Made by a program: the position numbers and the translations under genes
In this document: positions 25,321 through 33,811 of the stretch, in pieces
How the letters are laid out: each line of letters opens with the position of its first letter
How positions within the stretch are numbered: position 1 is the first letter of the stretch
NCBI GenBank assembly: GCA_016872775.1
Contig: VGZA01000041.1
Location: 1 to 53,003, forward strand
Direction: 5' to 3'
DNA from: Planctomycetota bacterium
GTDB lineage: Bacteria; Planctomycetota; Planctomycetia; Pirellulales; Pirellulaceae
Length of the DNA stretch: 53,003 nucleotides
The notes under the pieces: model-generated
What the model saw: the letters and a program-made list of their open reading frames with translations, nothing else
Told to the model about the DNA's origin: nothing
Databases searched by the model: none

Positions 25321-25649
25321 CGTGTGCCTTTCATCGCCGGCAGTACCTTTCCGCAGCCGCGCGACGCTCCATGGTACCGTAAGCCGGAGCAAGGATCGAG
25401 TATTCGGAGGGCTTTGAGTGGACTGCGCCATCGCTTCAATACGTACGATGGGAGTGGGATGGGCCTCCAGGCCCGTCCAGAACTGTGAATCGGCGCCGAG
25501 TAAGCAAGCGAGCATTGCTCGTGGCATGGGGAGAAAACGGCCCGTTGAAAAAAGAGCAATCGGAATAAAACATAGCAATCCCAAGGCAAGGATTCGGCAA
25601 TACGACGAGTTCGGCAACCAAGGAGCTTGGCAACCAAGGAGGCAAGTAG
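25321..25649. other. Intergenic region upstream of the giant protein and the micro-ORF
   Basis: No convincing gene. A strong hairpin lies at 25456-25477: GGATGGGCCT and AGGCCCGTCC pair over ten positions with one G-T wobble. For the minus-strand gene this lies in the leader, about 136 bp before the start. The right end holds the 13-bp repeat described separately. The long minus-strand frame continues through here but lacks family features. Confidence 0.45.
25613..25641 (+). repeat. 13-bp direct repeat carrying a duplicated ribosome-binding sequence
   Basis: GGCAACCAAGGAG occurs at 25613-25625 and again at 25629-25641, three bases apart. Each copy contains AAGGAG. The second copy sits seven bases before the ATG of the micro-ORF at 25650, forming a strong Shine-Dalgarno AAGGAGG. 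Confidence 0.6.
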
Positions 25650-25766
25650 ATGGCAAGCAACGAGACCGCTCTTTTCGATCGTTTAACAACCGTGGGAAGC
25701 CCAGGTCATCTCAAGGACTGGGAGACGCAGGATAGCTACTATGTGACGAAATGCCGGGTTTTTTAA
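25650..25766 (+). CDS. Candidate 38-residue micro-ORF upstream of the SEC-C gene
   Basis: The ATG at 25650 has an ideal AAGGAGG seven bases upstream, the best ribosome site in this area. The frame reads MASNETALFDRLTTVGSPGH and runs to a TAA at 25766, seven bases before the SEC-C start at 25773. The SEC-C gene itself has no visible ribosome site, so translation could be coupled through this ORF. It could be a leader peptide, a small protein, or the stump of a longer gene. No family is recognised. Confidence 0.45.
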   Translation: MASNETALFDRLTTVGSPGHLKDWETQDSYYVTKCRVF

Positions 25767-25772
25767 GTCGAT

Positions 25773-26279
25773 GTGGCGGACTTGATTGCGATCATGCAGA
25801 AGTGGTTTGATCCGGACTGGGGCAACGAATTTCGGCCGCGATTGGAACGGGAGGTTGCCGAGTTACTTCCGGTTTCGGCCTGGCGGACCTTAGCAGAATT
25901 GAAGGCCGATGCGGCGGACGCGATCATCGGTGAGCTCACGCTGTTCTGGCAGTACCTGGACCGCGTTTACGAGCTGCCCAAGGCGAACGCGATCGTGCAA
26001 TGTCTGCGAACGGACGGCCTTGTCAACACGTTGAAAGCCAAAATGTCGGATTCCTCGAATTTCGGCACGTCCAAGTCGTTGGTCATGATGGGGGATGCCG
26101 CCGGCTTCGACATGAACTCCCAAGAGGGAATGAATAAGTTCATGGCGGCGTTCAATCTCGGTCTGGTTGGAAACGGCAACACCCCGTTCGAGACTGTTGA
26201 GAATTACCGGGTGGGCCGCAACGATCGCTGCAACTGTGGCAGCGGCAACAAGTTCAAGAAGTGCTGCGTACGGCGATAA
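25773..26279 (+). CDS. SEC-C zinc-finger protein
   Basis: 168 residues from a GTG at 25773; the ATG at 25794 is an alternative. The C-terminus (about 147-167) is a SEC-C motif: VGRNDRCNCGSGNKFKKCC, the CxCx8CC zinc site also found at the end of SecA. The rest is mostly helical, acidic and unrecognised. Such proteins often bind ribosomes, SecB or other partners through the zinc motif. No ribosome site precedes either start, so the micro-ORF just upstream may drive its translation. Confidence 0.75.
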   Translation: MADLIAIMQKWFDPDWGNEFRPRLEREVAELLPVSAWRTLAELKADAADAIIGELTLFWQYLDRVYELPKANAIVQCLRTDGLVNTLKAKMSDSSNFGTSKSLVMMGDAAGFDMNSQEGMNKFMAAFNLGLVGNGNTPFETVENYRVGRNDRCNCGSGNKFKKCCVRR

Positions 26280-26404
26280 GGCTGACGGCGCGGGTCAAAA
26301 TCAGCCGTCGGGTGTTCCCAAGACAGCATCGAGGAAGAGTCCGCCATATCCGTTGGCGCCTTTCGGTTCGCGCCGTCTCGTGACCGCGTTTCGATTTTGC
26401 CGCC

Positions 26405-27244
26405 TTAACGTTTTCGCGCCGGCAGACAGTTTTCGCGGCGAGGAAATGTGTGCAGGCTGGTGGGGCCAAATCCGTGGCGGTCGTCGAAGTACATGTAATG
26501 CGTGATTTCAAAACAGTCGGCGTGGATCTGGATCAGGTTGAACGAGTTCTTCTCTTTTTCTCGGCCGCGCCCTCGTCGCGAGGTGGTCGTGCCGCACTGC
26601 ACGACGATGATGCCCCGCTCGCGGTGGCTGCCGGGGTAAAAGTCGAGCGAGTTACCGATGTAAGCCCGATGCAGATGGCCGCCGAGAATCATATCGACTC
26701 CCAATTCCACGAATCGTTCGATTGCCCGTTCGGAGCGCTGCATGGTGCGGTCGCGCATCGCGTCCGGCGCGGGAACGAAGTGGTGATGGGCAACGATAAT
26801 GCGAACGGCGTCGTCGGGAGCTTCGACAAATGCCGAAGTGCAGAAGTCGAGTTGCCCACTGTGCAAACGCCCGTTGGTGATCGCTCGACGCGGCGCCGTC
26901 GAATCGAGTCCGACGATGACGGCACCTTTCAGTCGCAGTACCTGATCCGGTTCGGAACAGATGAGTTTGCGAAACAGGCCGAGCGGGTTCAACAGCCGTT
27001 CGGCGACTCGGTACAAGGGCACGTCGTGGTTGCCGGGGATGACGACGCGCGGGGCGTCGGACAATCGGTCCAGGAACATGCGGGCGTCGAGGAACTGTTG
27101 GGCCTTTGCCCGTTGCGTCAAATCACCGCTGACGACGATTGCGTCAGCGTGCAGCGAAGGTACGATGTCTAACAGCGCCTGGCCTACGCGGGGAACGTAG
27201 GGCGGACCAAAATGCAGATCGGAAACGTGCAGCAAGGTGAGCAT
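26405..27244 (-). CDS. Metallophosphoesterase (calcineurin-like)
   Basis: 279 residues with GAGGGAA just before the ATG. All five metal-binding blocks of the calcineurin-like fold are present in order: DLHFG (residues 9-13), SGDLTQR, PGNHD, IVAHHHF, and GGHLHRAY. This is the class III cyclic-nucleotide-phosphodiesterase-like set (CpdA/Icc group), expected to use two metal ions such as Mn/Fe. No signal peptide is visible, so it acts in the cytoplasm. The substrate could be cAMP, another cyclic nucleotide or a phospholipid-type diester; it cannot be chosen from the sequence. The gene diverges from the lipid kinase pseudogene by 59 bp. Confidence 0.9.
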   Translation of the reverse strand: MLTLLHVSDLHFGPPYVPRVGQALLDIVPSLHADAIVVSGDLTQRAKAQQFLDARMFLDRLSDAPRVVIPGNHDVPLYRVAERLLNPLGLFRKLICSEPDQVLRLKGAVIVGLDSTAPRRAITNGRLHSGQLDFCTSAFVEAPDDAVRIIVAHHHFVPAPDAMRDRTMQRSERAIERFVELGVDMILGGHLHRAYIGNSLDFYPGSHRERGIIVVQCGTTTSRRGRGREKEKNSFNLIQIHADCFEITHYMYFDDRHGFGPTSLHTFPRRENCLPARKR

Positions 27245-27303
27245 TTCCCTCTATCATAAAAAATGCAGCCCGCTTCAGTGAAGACGGGGCGCGCGGGACA
27301 ACG

Positions 27304-28309
27304 ATGAGAATTCACGTGATCCACAATCCGCTTTCGGTCAGAACTGATCGTATTCGCGCGCTGCTGGCGGAGGCGGACGAGGCCGGGGACTGGGATTTCG
27401 CCCTTCGCCCGTCCTCCGACCTGGCTACGCTGCAGCGCGATGTGCGAAACGCTGTTCGCGAGCAGGTCGACCGCATCGTCATTGCCGGCGGGGACGGGAC
27501 CATTTCCCAGGTGGTACAGGCATTGGCGGCCGATTTTTCCGCCGTGGAAATCGCCGTCCTTCCGTTCGGCACCGGCAACGACTTCACCCGGTCGCTCGGC
27601 CTGGCCCCCGATCTGCTCGGGCTGGCGGCCACGTATGCGCTCGGCCGGCGTGTACCGCCACAATCGACCTGATTCGCATCCGCGGTGATCTGGACACGTA
27701 CTGTGCAATGTGGCCAATGGCGGGTTCGGTGGACGCGTCGCCGCGGACCTGCGGGTGGACGACAAGCAGCGCTGGGGAGCGATGGCCTACTGGATGACCT
27801 CGGTGCTCGAATTGACCCAGTTGACTCCGTTTGACCTGGAAATCGTTCTGGATGGCCAGCGGCACGCCTGCGGCGAGGCACTTGGGCTTGCGATTGCCAA
27901 CGGCCGTTTCGTCGGCGGCGGGTTCCCGATCGCGCCCAACGCCACGCTCGACGATGGGCTGCTCGACGCGCAGAGGCTGATGGCGGAATATGTCTGGATC
28001 GCGTTGCCGCTGGCCAGTTACGCCGTGGCGTTGGTTGCGAGCTGGATCAAATTTCGCGTCTGGCCCAGCTACCACACGCGCATGGCGAAGATCTGCTGAA
28101 TGCTGATCGCGATCAGCGCCGTCGCCGAACTTTGGGCGGAATGGATCGTGCCGCTGCGCATCACCTGCGTGGCACTGATGGTCACGAACGTCGAGTCGCT
28201 GCTTTTGACGCTCTGCCTGGAAAAGCCGATGTCCGACGTGGAGTCGCTCTGGCACGGGCTGTGTGGAAAGCCGTAGGGTTGCTATTTTCTGGGCGTGGCC
28301 TGGACGATG
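27304..28309 (+). pseudogene. Decayed lipid kinase gene joined to the end of a CDP-alcohol phosphatidyltransferase gene
   Basis: The first frame (27304-27672) gives the start of a YegS/diacylglycerol kinase-like protein: IVIAGGDGTISQVVQAL and VLPFGTGNDFTRSLG. Around 27654 one base appears lost (GTACC instead of GTGACC), moving to a frame reading ATIDLIRIRGDLDTYCA. Around 27706 a second base appears lost (GTGCAATG for GTGCCAATG), and ANGGFGGRVAADL follows. After ATLDDGLLD (about 27965) the sequence stops resembling the kinase and reads like the membrane end of a CDP-alcohol phosphatidyltransferase: LPLASYAVALVASWIKFRVW, PSYHTRMAKIC. A TGA at 28097 sits where TGG is expected, and the same frame then continues (MLIAISAVAELWAEW, ESLWHGL) to 28309. 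Two frameshifts, one fusing deletion and one nonsense change make a functional product unlikely. Confidence 0.72.
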
Positions 28310-29586
28310 ATGGGAATCACGAACTGCATCAGGAATACCGCGCCACAATAGACGTAGAAGGCTTGCAGTCCCAGGCCTACCAGCCACGCCACGACGCGCC
28401 GGTCCCATCGCGATTCGAAATACTCGCCGGTCAGCATCAGCCCGGCCGATGCCAGCAGTAACAGTCCCATCACAATGGTACAGAGGACGAGCGTTGTCCG
28501 CGGCCAGCCACGGTCGCAGTCGTAGATCCGCGACAAGGGGAATGACATCAGGCCACACATCAAAGCGATCAGCAGCAGGCTGGCATAGCCATAGTAGTAG
28601 GAAAACGCCAAGTTCACGACGCCGAACAACAATGCGGCGCCGACCCAGTCCGAAGTGCGGATTTCCTCGCGCGAGAGCGCCAGGCGGCCAAAGCGGCTCA
28701 CACGTAATATCAGGTTAAACAGCGGCACTGCCAGCCAAGTCATCACCGCGAAGATGATATAGGCGATCAGCACGGGGCGCAGCCAGGGTTTGAGTTGCGG
28801 ATTCCGTTCGCCAACCTGTTTCAGCAACTGGTAGCCGAAGTAGCCACCGAGCATCACCCACCACTGCGCCCGGCGACTCAGTTTCATCATCCAAAGAAAG
28901 AACATCAGCATCAGGCGATAAACCAGGAATCGGGACTTCATCGCCTCGATGATGCCGCGGCGGGCCCACTCCAGGTTGGGTTCCAGTCGCAAGGCTTCAC
29001 GGAAGTGTTCCAGTGCCTTGTCGGGTTGGCGCTGTTCGAGCAACGTCCAACCCAGGTTGGCGTGCGAATAGGCATTTTCCGGATCGCGCTCCAAAGCGGA
29101 GCCAATCGCCGCTCCAGCGTCCAGCTTGCGGCCCAGTTTCACCAGCGCCATGGCGCGCAGGTTGACGCACATTACGTGCTGGCCGTCGATCGCCAGTCCC
29201 TGGTCGGCGGCGTCAAGCGCCTCTTGCCAGCGGCGCTGCGTGTAGCAGACCTGGGCCAGCCAGCCGAAATAGTCGGCGTCGAACGGATCGAGTCGCAGGG
29301 CTTCGCGCGCGGCGCGCTCGGCTTCGTCAAAACGGTTCCGCGCGAAAAATACCCGTGATAATACATAGTGCGTGAAGGGGTTCTCCGGCGCAAGGTGCAC
29401 GCCCGTTTCCGCTTCCCGCGTCGCATCTTCGAAACGCTCCCGCTCCAACAGGCACAGCGCCAGCAGCACGTGGGCCTCGAAGCGATTCGGATCCTCGGCC
29501 AGGCTGAGCCGCAGTTCCTGTTCGGCCAGTTCCCAGCGATGCTGCTCGATCAGGAGATGGGCACGGGCCAATGATGAGGAGTTCAT
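28282..29586 (-). CDS. TPR-containing integral membrane protein
   Basis: 434 residues. The N-terminal half (about 1-215) is a run of six or so TPR units, for example FEDATREAETGVHLAPENPF and PDKALEHFREALRLEPNLEW. The C-terminal half has about six hydrophobic helices, beginning near RFLVYRLMLMFFLWMMKL and ending with LGLQAFYVYCGAVFLMQFV. The TPR part would face the cytoplasm and bind a partner. It starts 38 bp after the AAA+ ATPase gene on the same strand, so an ATPase-membrane partner pair is reasonable inference. No named family is recognised. Confidence 0.8.
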   Translation of the reverse strand: MNSSSLARAHLLIEQHRWELAEQELRLSLAEDPNRFEAHVLLALCLLERERFEDATREAETGVHLAPENPFTHYVLSRVFFARNRFDEAERAAREALRLDPFDADYFGWLAQVCYTQRRWQEALDAADQGLAIDGQHVMCVNLRAMALVKLGRKLDAGAAIGSALERDPENAYSHANLGWTLLEQRQPDKALEHFREALRLEPNLEWARRGIIEAMKSRFLVYRLMLMFFLWMMKLSRRAQWWVMLGGYFGYQLLKQVGERNPQLKPWLRPVLIAYIIFAVMTWLAVPLFNLILRVSRFGRLALSREEIRTSDWVGAALLFGVVNLAFSYYYGYASLLLIALMCGLMSFPLSRIYDCDRGWPRTTLVLCTIVMGLLLLASAGLMLTGEYFESRWDRRVVAWLVGLGLQAFYVYCGAVFLMQFVIPIIVQATPRK

Positions 29587-29624
29587 TTAGCTTATTTTGG
29601 GATGCGCGGCGGGACAGTGCGGCG

Positions 29625-30965
29625 TCAGAGCTTGAGGTATTTGAGCACATCGTCGTAGGCGCCACCCTGGTTCGAGTACAGCGCGTAGTTGCGCGCCGTG
29701 GAGAACCACTCGCGCGTGGTCGGGCGGAGATCCTTGGCGGCATTCAGCAGATCCTTGGTCGTCAATGGCAGCGGCCGACCCGCCTTGAATGCCTCGCGCA
29801 GCTTCGCTTCGACCGCCTGGTCGACAATCGCTTTCAGATCGGCGCCGGAGAATCCGTCGGTTTTGCGCGCGACCTGTTCGTAGTCGAGCAGCTCCGCGGG
29901 TTTGCCCTTGCAGTGCAGCTGCAGAACCGCCGCGCGGCCCGCCTGGTCGGGTGGAGGCACGAACAGCACACGATCAAAGCGGCCCGGACGGCGGAACGCC
30001 GGATCGACATGCCAGGGCGCATTCGTCGCCGCCAGGACCAGGACGCCGTCGTTATTCCCTTCCACCCCGTCCAGCTCGGAAAGGAACAGGTTGATGACGT
30101 TCCGCCCCGCGCCGCCATGCATGTCCGACCGCCGGCCCCCCAGCGCGTCGACCTCGTCGAAGAACAGCACACAGGGCCGGTTCCGACGCGCCTGCTCGAA
30201 GATCACATGCAGATTCCGCTCGCTGTTGCCGATCCACATCTCCAGCACATCGTTGATCCCCACTGCCAGAAAACTGGCTTTGATCTCGCCAGCGGTCGCC
30301 CGCGCCAGATAGGTCTTGCCGCAGCCGGGCGGTCCGTACATCAGGATCCCCCCGCCAATCGCCTTGCCGTACGCCTTGTACATCTCGGGATGCTGCATCG
30401 GGTAGATGATCTTCATCCCGATCTCTTCTTTCAGCGGCTGCATGCCTCCCACGTCGGCGAATGTCAACTTTGGACGTTCCAATTCGGCGAACAGCTCTTC
30501 CCCCGCGGGCTGCGCGTATTCGCGCAACCGACCTTCGTCGACTTCGCCCTGGACCGAATCACCCACGCCTAACTGGTCGGAGAGTGCCGGATCGGCGGCC
30601 TGGGGATCGATTTCCAACGCCAGCTTGTACTGCGCCACGGCATTGGCAACGTCGCCCGTGCGGATCAACAGCCGCGCGTACAGCACGCGCGCCGCCGCGG
30701 GTGCGTCCTGGCGCTTGACAAGATCTTCGACGACCACCAGCGACTGACTGAGTTTGTTTTGCTGCAAATAGGAGACCGCCAGCCCAATCTTCAGCTCGGC
30801 ATTCTGCGGCGCCAATGCCAACGCCTCACGGTATTCGCGTTCCGCCTCCTCGAACCGCCCCACGCCCAGCAACGATTGCGCCAAGTGCTGGCGCAAGGGG
30901 AGATTTTCAGGGGACAATTGCAAAGCGGCCCGCAGAGCCTCGATTGCGTCTCCACTGGGAATCAC
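29625..30965 (-). CDS. AAA+ ATPase with N-terminal TPR repeats
   Basis: 446 residues. Residues 1-125 form TPR units (FEEAEREYREALALAPQNAE). A classic AAA module follows: FADVGGMQPLKEEIGMKI, Walker A GPPGCGKT (211-218), Walker B VLFFDEVDAL (266-271), sensor-1 region VLAATNAPWHVDPAF, and the paired arginines in FRRPGRFDRVLF. This is the FtsH/Cdc48/SpoVK type. There is no protease or second AAA domain. It likely forms a hexamer that remodels a client recruited through its TPRs. Its neighbours are the TPR membrane protein downstream and the HhH/HTH protein 122 bp upstream, all on one strand. Confidence 0.9.
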   Translation of the reverse strand: MIPSGDAIEALRAALQLSPENLPLRQHLAQSLLGVGRFEEAEREYREALALAPQNAELKIGLAVSYLQQNKLSQSLVVVEDLVKRQDAPAAARVLYARLLIRTGDVANAVAQYKLALEIDPQAADPALSDQLGVGDSVQGEVDEGRLREYAQPAGEELFAELERPKLTFADVGGMQPLKEEIGMKIIYPMQHPEMYKAYGKAIGGGILMYGPPGCGKTYLARATAGEIKASFLAVGINDVLEMWIGNSERNLHVIFEQARRNRPCVLFFDEVDALGGRRSDMHGGAGRNVINLFLSELDGVEGNNDGVLVLAATNAPWHVDPAFRRPGRFDRVLFVPPPDQAGRAAVLQLHCKGKPAELLDYEQVARKTDGFSGADLKAIVDQAVEAKLREAFKAGRPLPLTTKDLLNAAKDLRPTTREWFSTARNYALYSNQGGAYDDVLKYLKL

Positions 30966-31087
30966 AGCGATCCTTTCCGGTTGAGCTACGGCATTCCAGA
31001 AGCCCGTTCACCTACTTCCATCCTAACGTACGCGGGCAGGGCTTGCCCAGAACCTGCATCCAGCGAAAACGACGATCCGGACGAGGG

Positions 31088-32422
31088 CTACCGCTCGGCG
31101 GTGATCTCGCTGTCCGGCAATTCCTCGCGCTCCACGGTAACGTCCACGGCGGGGGCGTCAGGATCCAAGTTCGCGAGTTCCAGGGTGGATCGTTCCGAGA
31201 CCGGGAAGCAAAGTGACTGCAGCGCGCGGACCGCGGCATGGGGTGAGGGATCGGTTGATCGGGCGATGCGACTCGCGAAATCGTCCAGCATCCACCGGCC
31301 GCGCGGCCAGCGGATCGCCATGATTTTTGCGCAACCGTCGAGCAACTGGTAGATGCGGGCTCGTGTCACTCCCATGCGGTTCGATTCCTGGCTGACGCAT
31401 AACGCGGGCGAATCGATCGCCAGCCGCCGCTCCGCCAGCCCCGCGACAACATCGCCCGCGTCGTTTTGAAGCTGATTCAGGATCGGCGAAATCAGGTTCT
31501 GCCGGATCTCGGCACCATCCGGAGAAATCGCCGCTCCCGCTGCCGCCGAAAAAGACCCGCCGGCCGCCGCCAGCACGGTGGACAACCACGACTCCACCAG
31601 CACCAGGTTGCGCGGAATCAGCCGAACCGCGAAATCAGGATTGCGCGGCATGGCGCCGAACACCGTTTCAATTTCCCAGAAAACTCGCAGGATCGCCCGC
31701 ACGCGCTTTTCGCCGTGGGTTCGCAACGCTCGAATCTGCGCGAGCGATAGTTCGAGATAACTTGCGAGCGGCACGTGCCAGATTACCGTGGGCAGCGAAC
31801 GCAGCGACTGCGCGACACTGCCCAACATCTCCTGCTCCAGTTCGTGCCGTCGCACGGTCTCGCGCCATTTCTCCCACTGCGTCTCGGAAACCCGAGCGGC
31901 ATCGAACTGGACCCGCGACCCGCCATCCGCGACCGCGTTGACCTCGAGCCGCTCCGCGGCGAATGCCGCGGGGTCGTGTACGTGGGAACTGGAATGCGGG
32001 TGCGGCGCTGAGGTTGGCGACCCGTCGGTCCTCAAGTTCGGGTCGACGGGCGCCGGGATCACCAACGTCGCCGGCACGCCGTTCTCCGACGATCGATGGC
32101 TCGTCGAGGCAGGCACCGTGGCCCCCTTCGCCAACGGTACCGATGCGGGGAGCGAATCGCGGACCCGGCCGATCAGCGTAATCAACATCGCCAATTTCTT
32201 GTGGCCGATGCCGGGTGTCGCCGCAATCTCGGCATATGGCATCGCCAGCAGCTCGTCGAGCGACCTGCCCAGTAGCGCCATCGGCAGCCGGCGATCGGCC
32301 GGCAGTGCCCAATACGCCAGCGGTTTGTTGCGCGGAATGCTTGCGGCGTCCAGCAAGCGCGCACGCAGAACCTCGAACTGGTCGCGGAGTCGATAATCGA
32401 TGGCGGAGATGGTCTTGGACAT
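31088..32422 (-). CDS. Protein with helix-hairpin-helix and HTH-like segments, possible transcription factor
   Basis: 444 residues, not a recognised named family. Residues about 50-90 (LLGRSLDELLAMPYAEIAAT then PGIGHKKLAMLI) look like a helix-hairpin-helix similar to the RNA polymerase alpha C-terminal domain. A second such block appears near 230-265 (LELSLAQIRALRTHGEKRVR). Near 365-395, MGVTRARIYQLLDGCAKIM then IRWPRGRWML resembles a sigma region 4-type HTH. The middle (about 90-180) is a low-complexity linker. There is no signal peptide. The combination suggests a DNA- or RNA polymerase-binding regulator; this is inference. A candidate promoter lies directly upstream (32438-32466), and the AAA+ gene follows. 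Confidence 0.65.
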   Translation of the reverse strand: MSKTISAIDYRLRDQFEVLRARLLDAASIPRNKPLAYWALPADRRLPMALLGRSLDELLAMPYAEIAATPGIGHKKLAMLITLIGRVRDSLPASVPLAKGATVPASTSHRSSENGVPATLVIPAPVDPNLRTDGSPTSAPHPHSSSHVHDPAAFAAERLEVNAVADGGSRVQFDAARVSETQWEKWRETVRRHELEQEMLGSVAQSLRSLPTVIWHVPLASYLELSLAQIRALRTHGEKRVRAILRVFWEIETVFGAMPRNPDFAVRLIPRNLVLVESWLSTVLAAAGGSFSAAAGAAISPDGAEIRQNLISPILNQLQNDAGDVVAGLAERRLAIDSPALCVSQESNRMGVTRARIYQLLDGCAKIMAIRWPRGRWMLDDFASRIARSTDPSPHAAVRALQSLCFPVSERSTLELANLDPDAPAVDVTVEREELPDSEITAER

Positions 32423-32437
32423 ATTGGGTCGAGTGCC

Positions 32438-32466
32438 ATTGTCAAGGCAGACCCTTGGATCGTCAA
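32438..32466 (-). promoter_or_regulatory. Candidate promoter of the HhH/HTH gene
   Basis: On the minus strand TTGACG (32461-32466) and GACAAT (32438-32443) are 17 bp apart. Transcription would begin about ten bases before the ATG at 32422, giving a very short leader. Recognised by eye. Confidence 0.35.
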
Positions 32467-32699
32467 GCGACCTGCGCTCGGTCGCGAATGCCGCGCGATC
32501 GAAACCCGTACCCTACTTGACAGGCACCGGATGCTAGCATTGGTAGTATTTGCCGCGGTCCGCGACAAAATCGACGAACAAAATCCGCTATCGTTGCGAG
32601 TTCCAACGACCGATATACTGACGATGGCTCACCCGGCGAACCTGGTCGGGAAAATTGTCCGACCATGCTCGCCGCCTTCCCAAGGACGGGAGAGGCGCC

Positions 32700-33713
32700 A
32701 TGTATCGACGATCGATCGCCGTGCTATCGTTTGCCGCCGCCGCCATGCCGGCGGTCCTTGTGGCTCAGACCGCGAATTCCACAACCGTTCCGGCAACCTC
32801 GCTGCTCGATCAGTCACCCGCTGTCCGCGTCCAACTCTCGCTCGGCCGATTGCACGTTACCAATCTGCGATTGGGTGCGAATCGCAATGTCTGCACCGAA
32901 CGCAGCAATGGCGACCGGGTCGAACGCCTCTCGATCACCGCCGCAACGGCGCTGCCGACGGTGCACTATGAAATGACCGATGGTCGCAACCGGCTAATTT
33001 GCGATATCTCGCACGAGCAGGCAACCGTTGTCCATCGGGCGGGCGATCCCGAGGCGAAGCTGCTGGTCTTGCTGCGGCAACAAGTTCAGGGGCTGGTCGT
33101 CGCAAATATTGCGGCGGCGGAGACAGGAGCGTCGCGCGAGTACAGTTCCGATTCGATCTGGCATCTGCTGCTGAACCTGCCGACATCGGACAGGGATCGG
33201 ATCGTCGATGCGTTGACCATCATCGCGCCCAGTTGGAGGCTGGCCGATTTGCTCAACGATATCGAAGCCGATTTTGAACCACGGATCGAACGCCAGCCGA
33301 TCCCCGACAAGATCGCGATCGAAAAACTTGTCGAACGGCTTTCCCATCGCGCGTATCGTGAACGGCAGGCGGCGGATCGTGAGCTGCGCGAATTGGGCCC
33401 GGCGGGTATTCCCTATTTCCGGGCATTGGAGTCGGCCAATCTCGATAGGGAACAACGAGCACGAATTCGCGTGATGCGCGAGGCATTGAGTCAACCTTCG
33501 TCCGACAGTGTGGAGCGCGTGGTGAGCTGGCTGTCGACCGATCATCGCTTCTGGCTCGATTTGCTCGACTCCAACAACGCCGCGCGTCGCGAACTGGCCA
33601 ACCGCCAACTCGTGCGGCTGGGCAGATTGGCCACACCGCTGACGATCGATGCCGATCCCGCGGTTCGCCAGGCGCAGATTGGCACGTTAAAGCGGCGCTG
33701 GGGCAACGAATAG
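32700..33713 (+). CDS. Secreted protein of unknown function
   Basis: 337 residues from the ATG at 32700, which has GGGAGAGG about six bases upstream. A signal peptide is clear (about 1-22, IAVLSFAAAAMPAVLVAQ). The body has no motif I can name. The C-terminal half is charged and helical (LSHRAYRERQAADRELRELG, AARRELANRQLVRLG), resembling HEAT-like helical pairs of planctomycetal secreted proteins. It is read away from the HhH/HTH gene and toward the DUF21 gene, 98 bp upstream of it. Confidence 0.7.
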   Translation: MYRRSIAVLSFAAAAMPAVLVAQTANSTTVPATSLLDQSPAVRVQLSLGRLHVTNLRLGANRNVCTERSNGDRVERLSITAATALPTVHYEMTDGRNRLICDISHEQATVVHRAGDPEAKLLVLLRQQVQGLVVANIAAAETGASREYSSDSIWHLLLNLPTSDRDRIVDALTIIAPSWRLADLLNDIEADFEPRIERQPIPDKIAIEKLVERLSHRAYRERQAADRELRELGPAGIPYFRALESANLDREQRARIRVMREALSQPSSDSVERVVSWLSTDHRFWLDLLDSNNAARRELANRQLVRLGRLATPLTIDADPAVRQAQIGTLKRRWGNE

Positions 33714-33811
33714 GCTCCCTCGCTTGACAATCGTTCGCTGCCGGTTCATCCTGGATCCATTCCGGCGTCATCCACGACTGCTCCTGATCACCTCGATGCC
33801 CTGTCCACCCG

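Noticed and set aside
25321-25689. N-terminal extension of the giant surface protein
   Set aside because: The frame is open, but the extension has no signal-like or family features; the ATG at 25320 has a ribosome site.
32614-32619. TATACT as a -10 element for the secreted protein gene at 32700
   Set aside because: No acceptable -35 at 16-18 bp; the nearest TTGCGA gives a 14-bp spacer.
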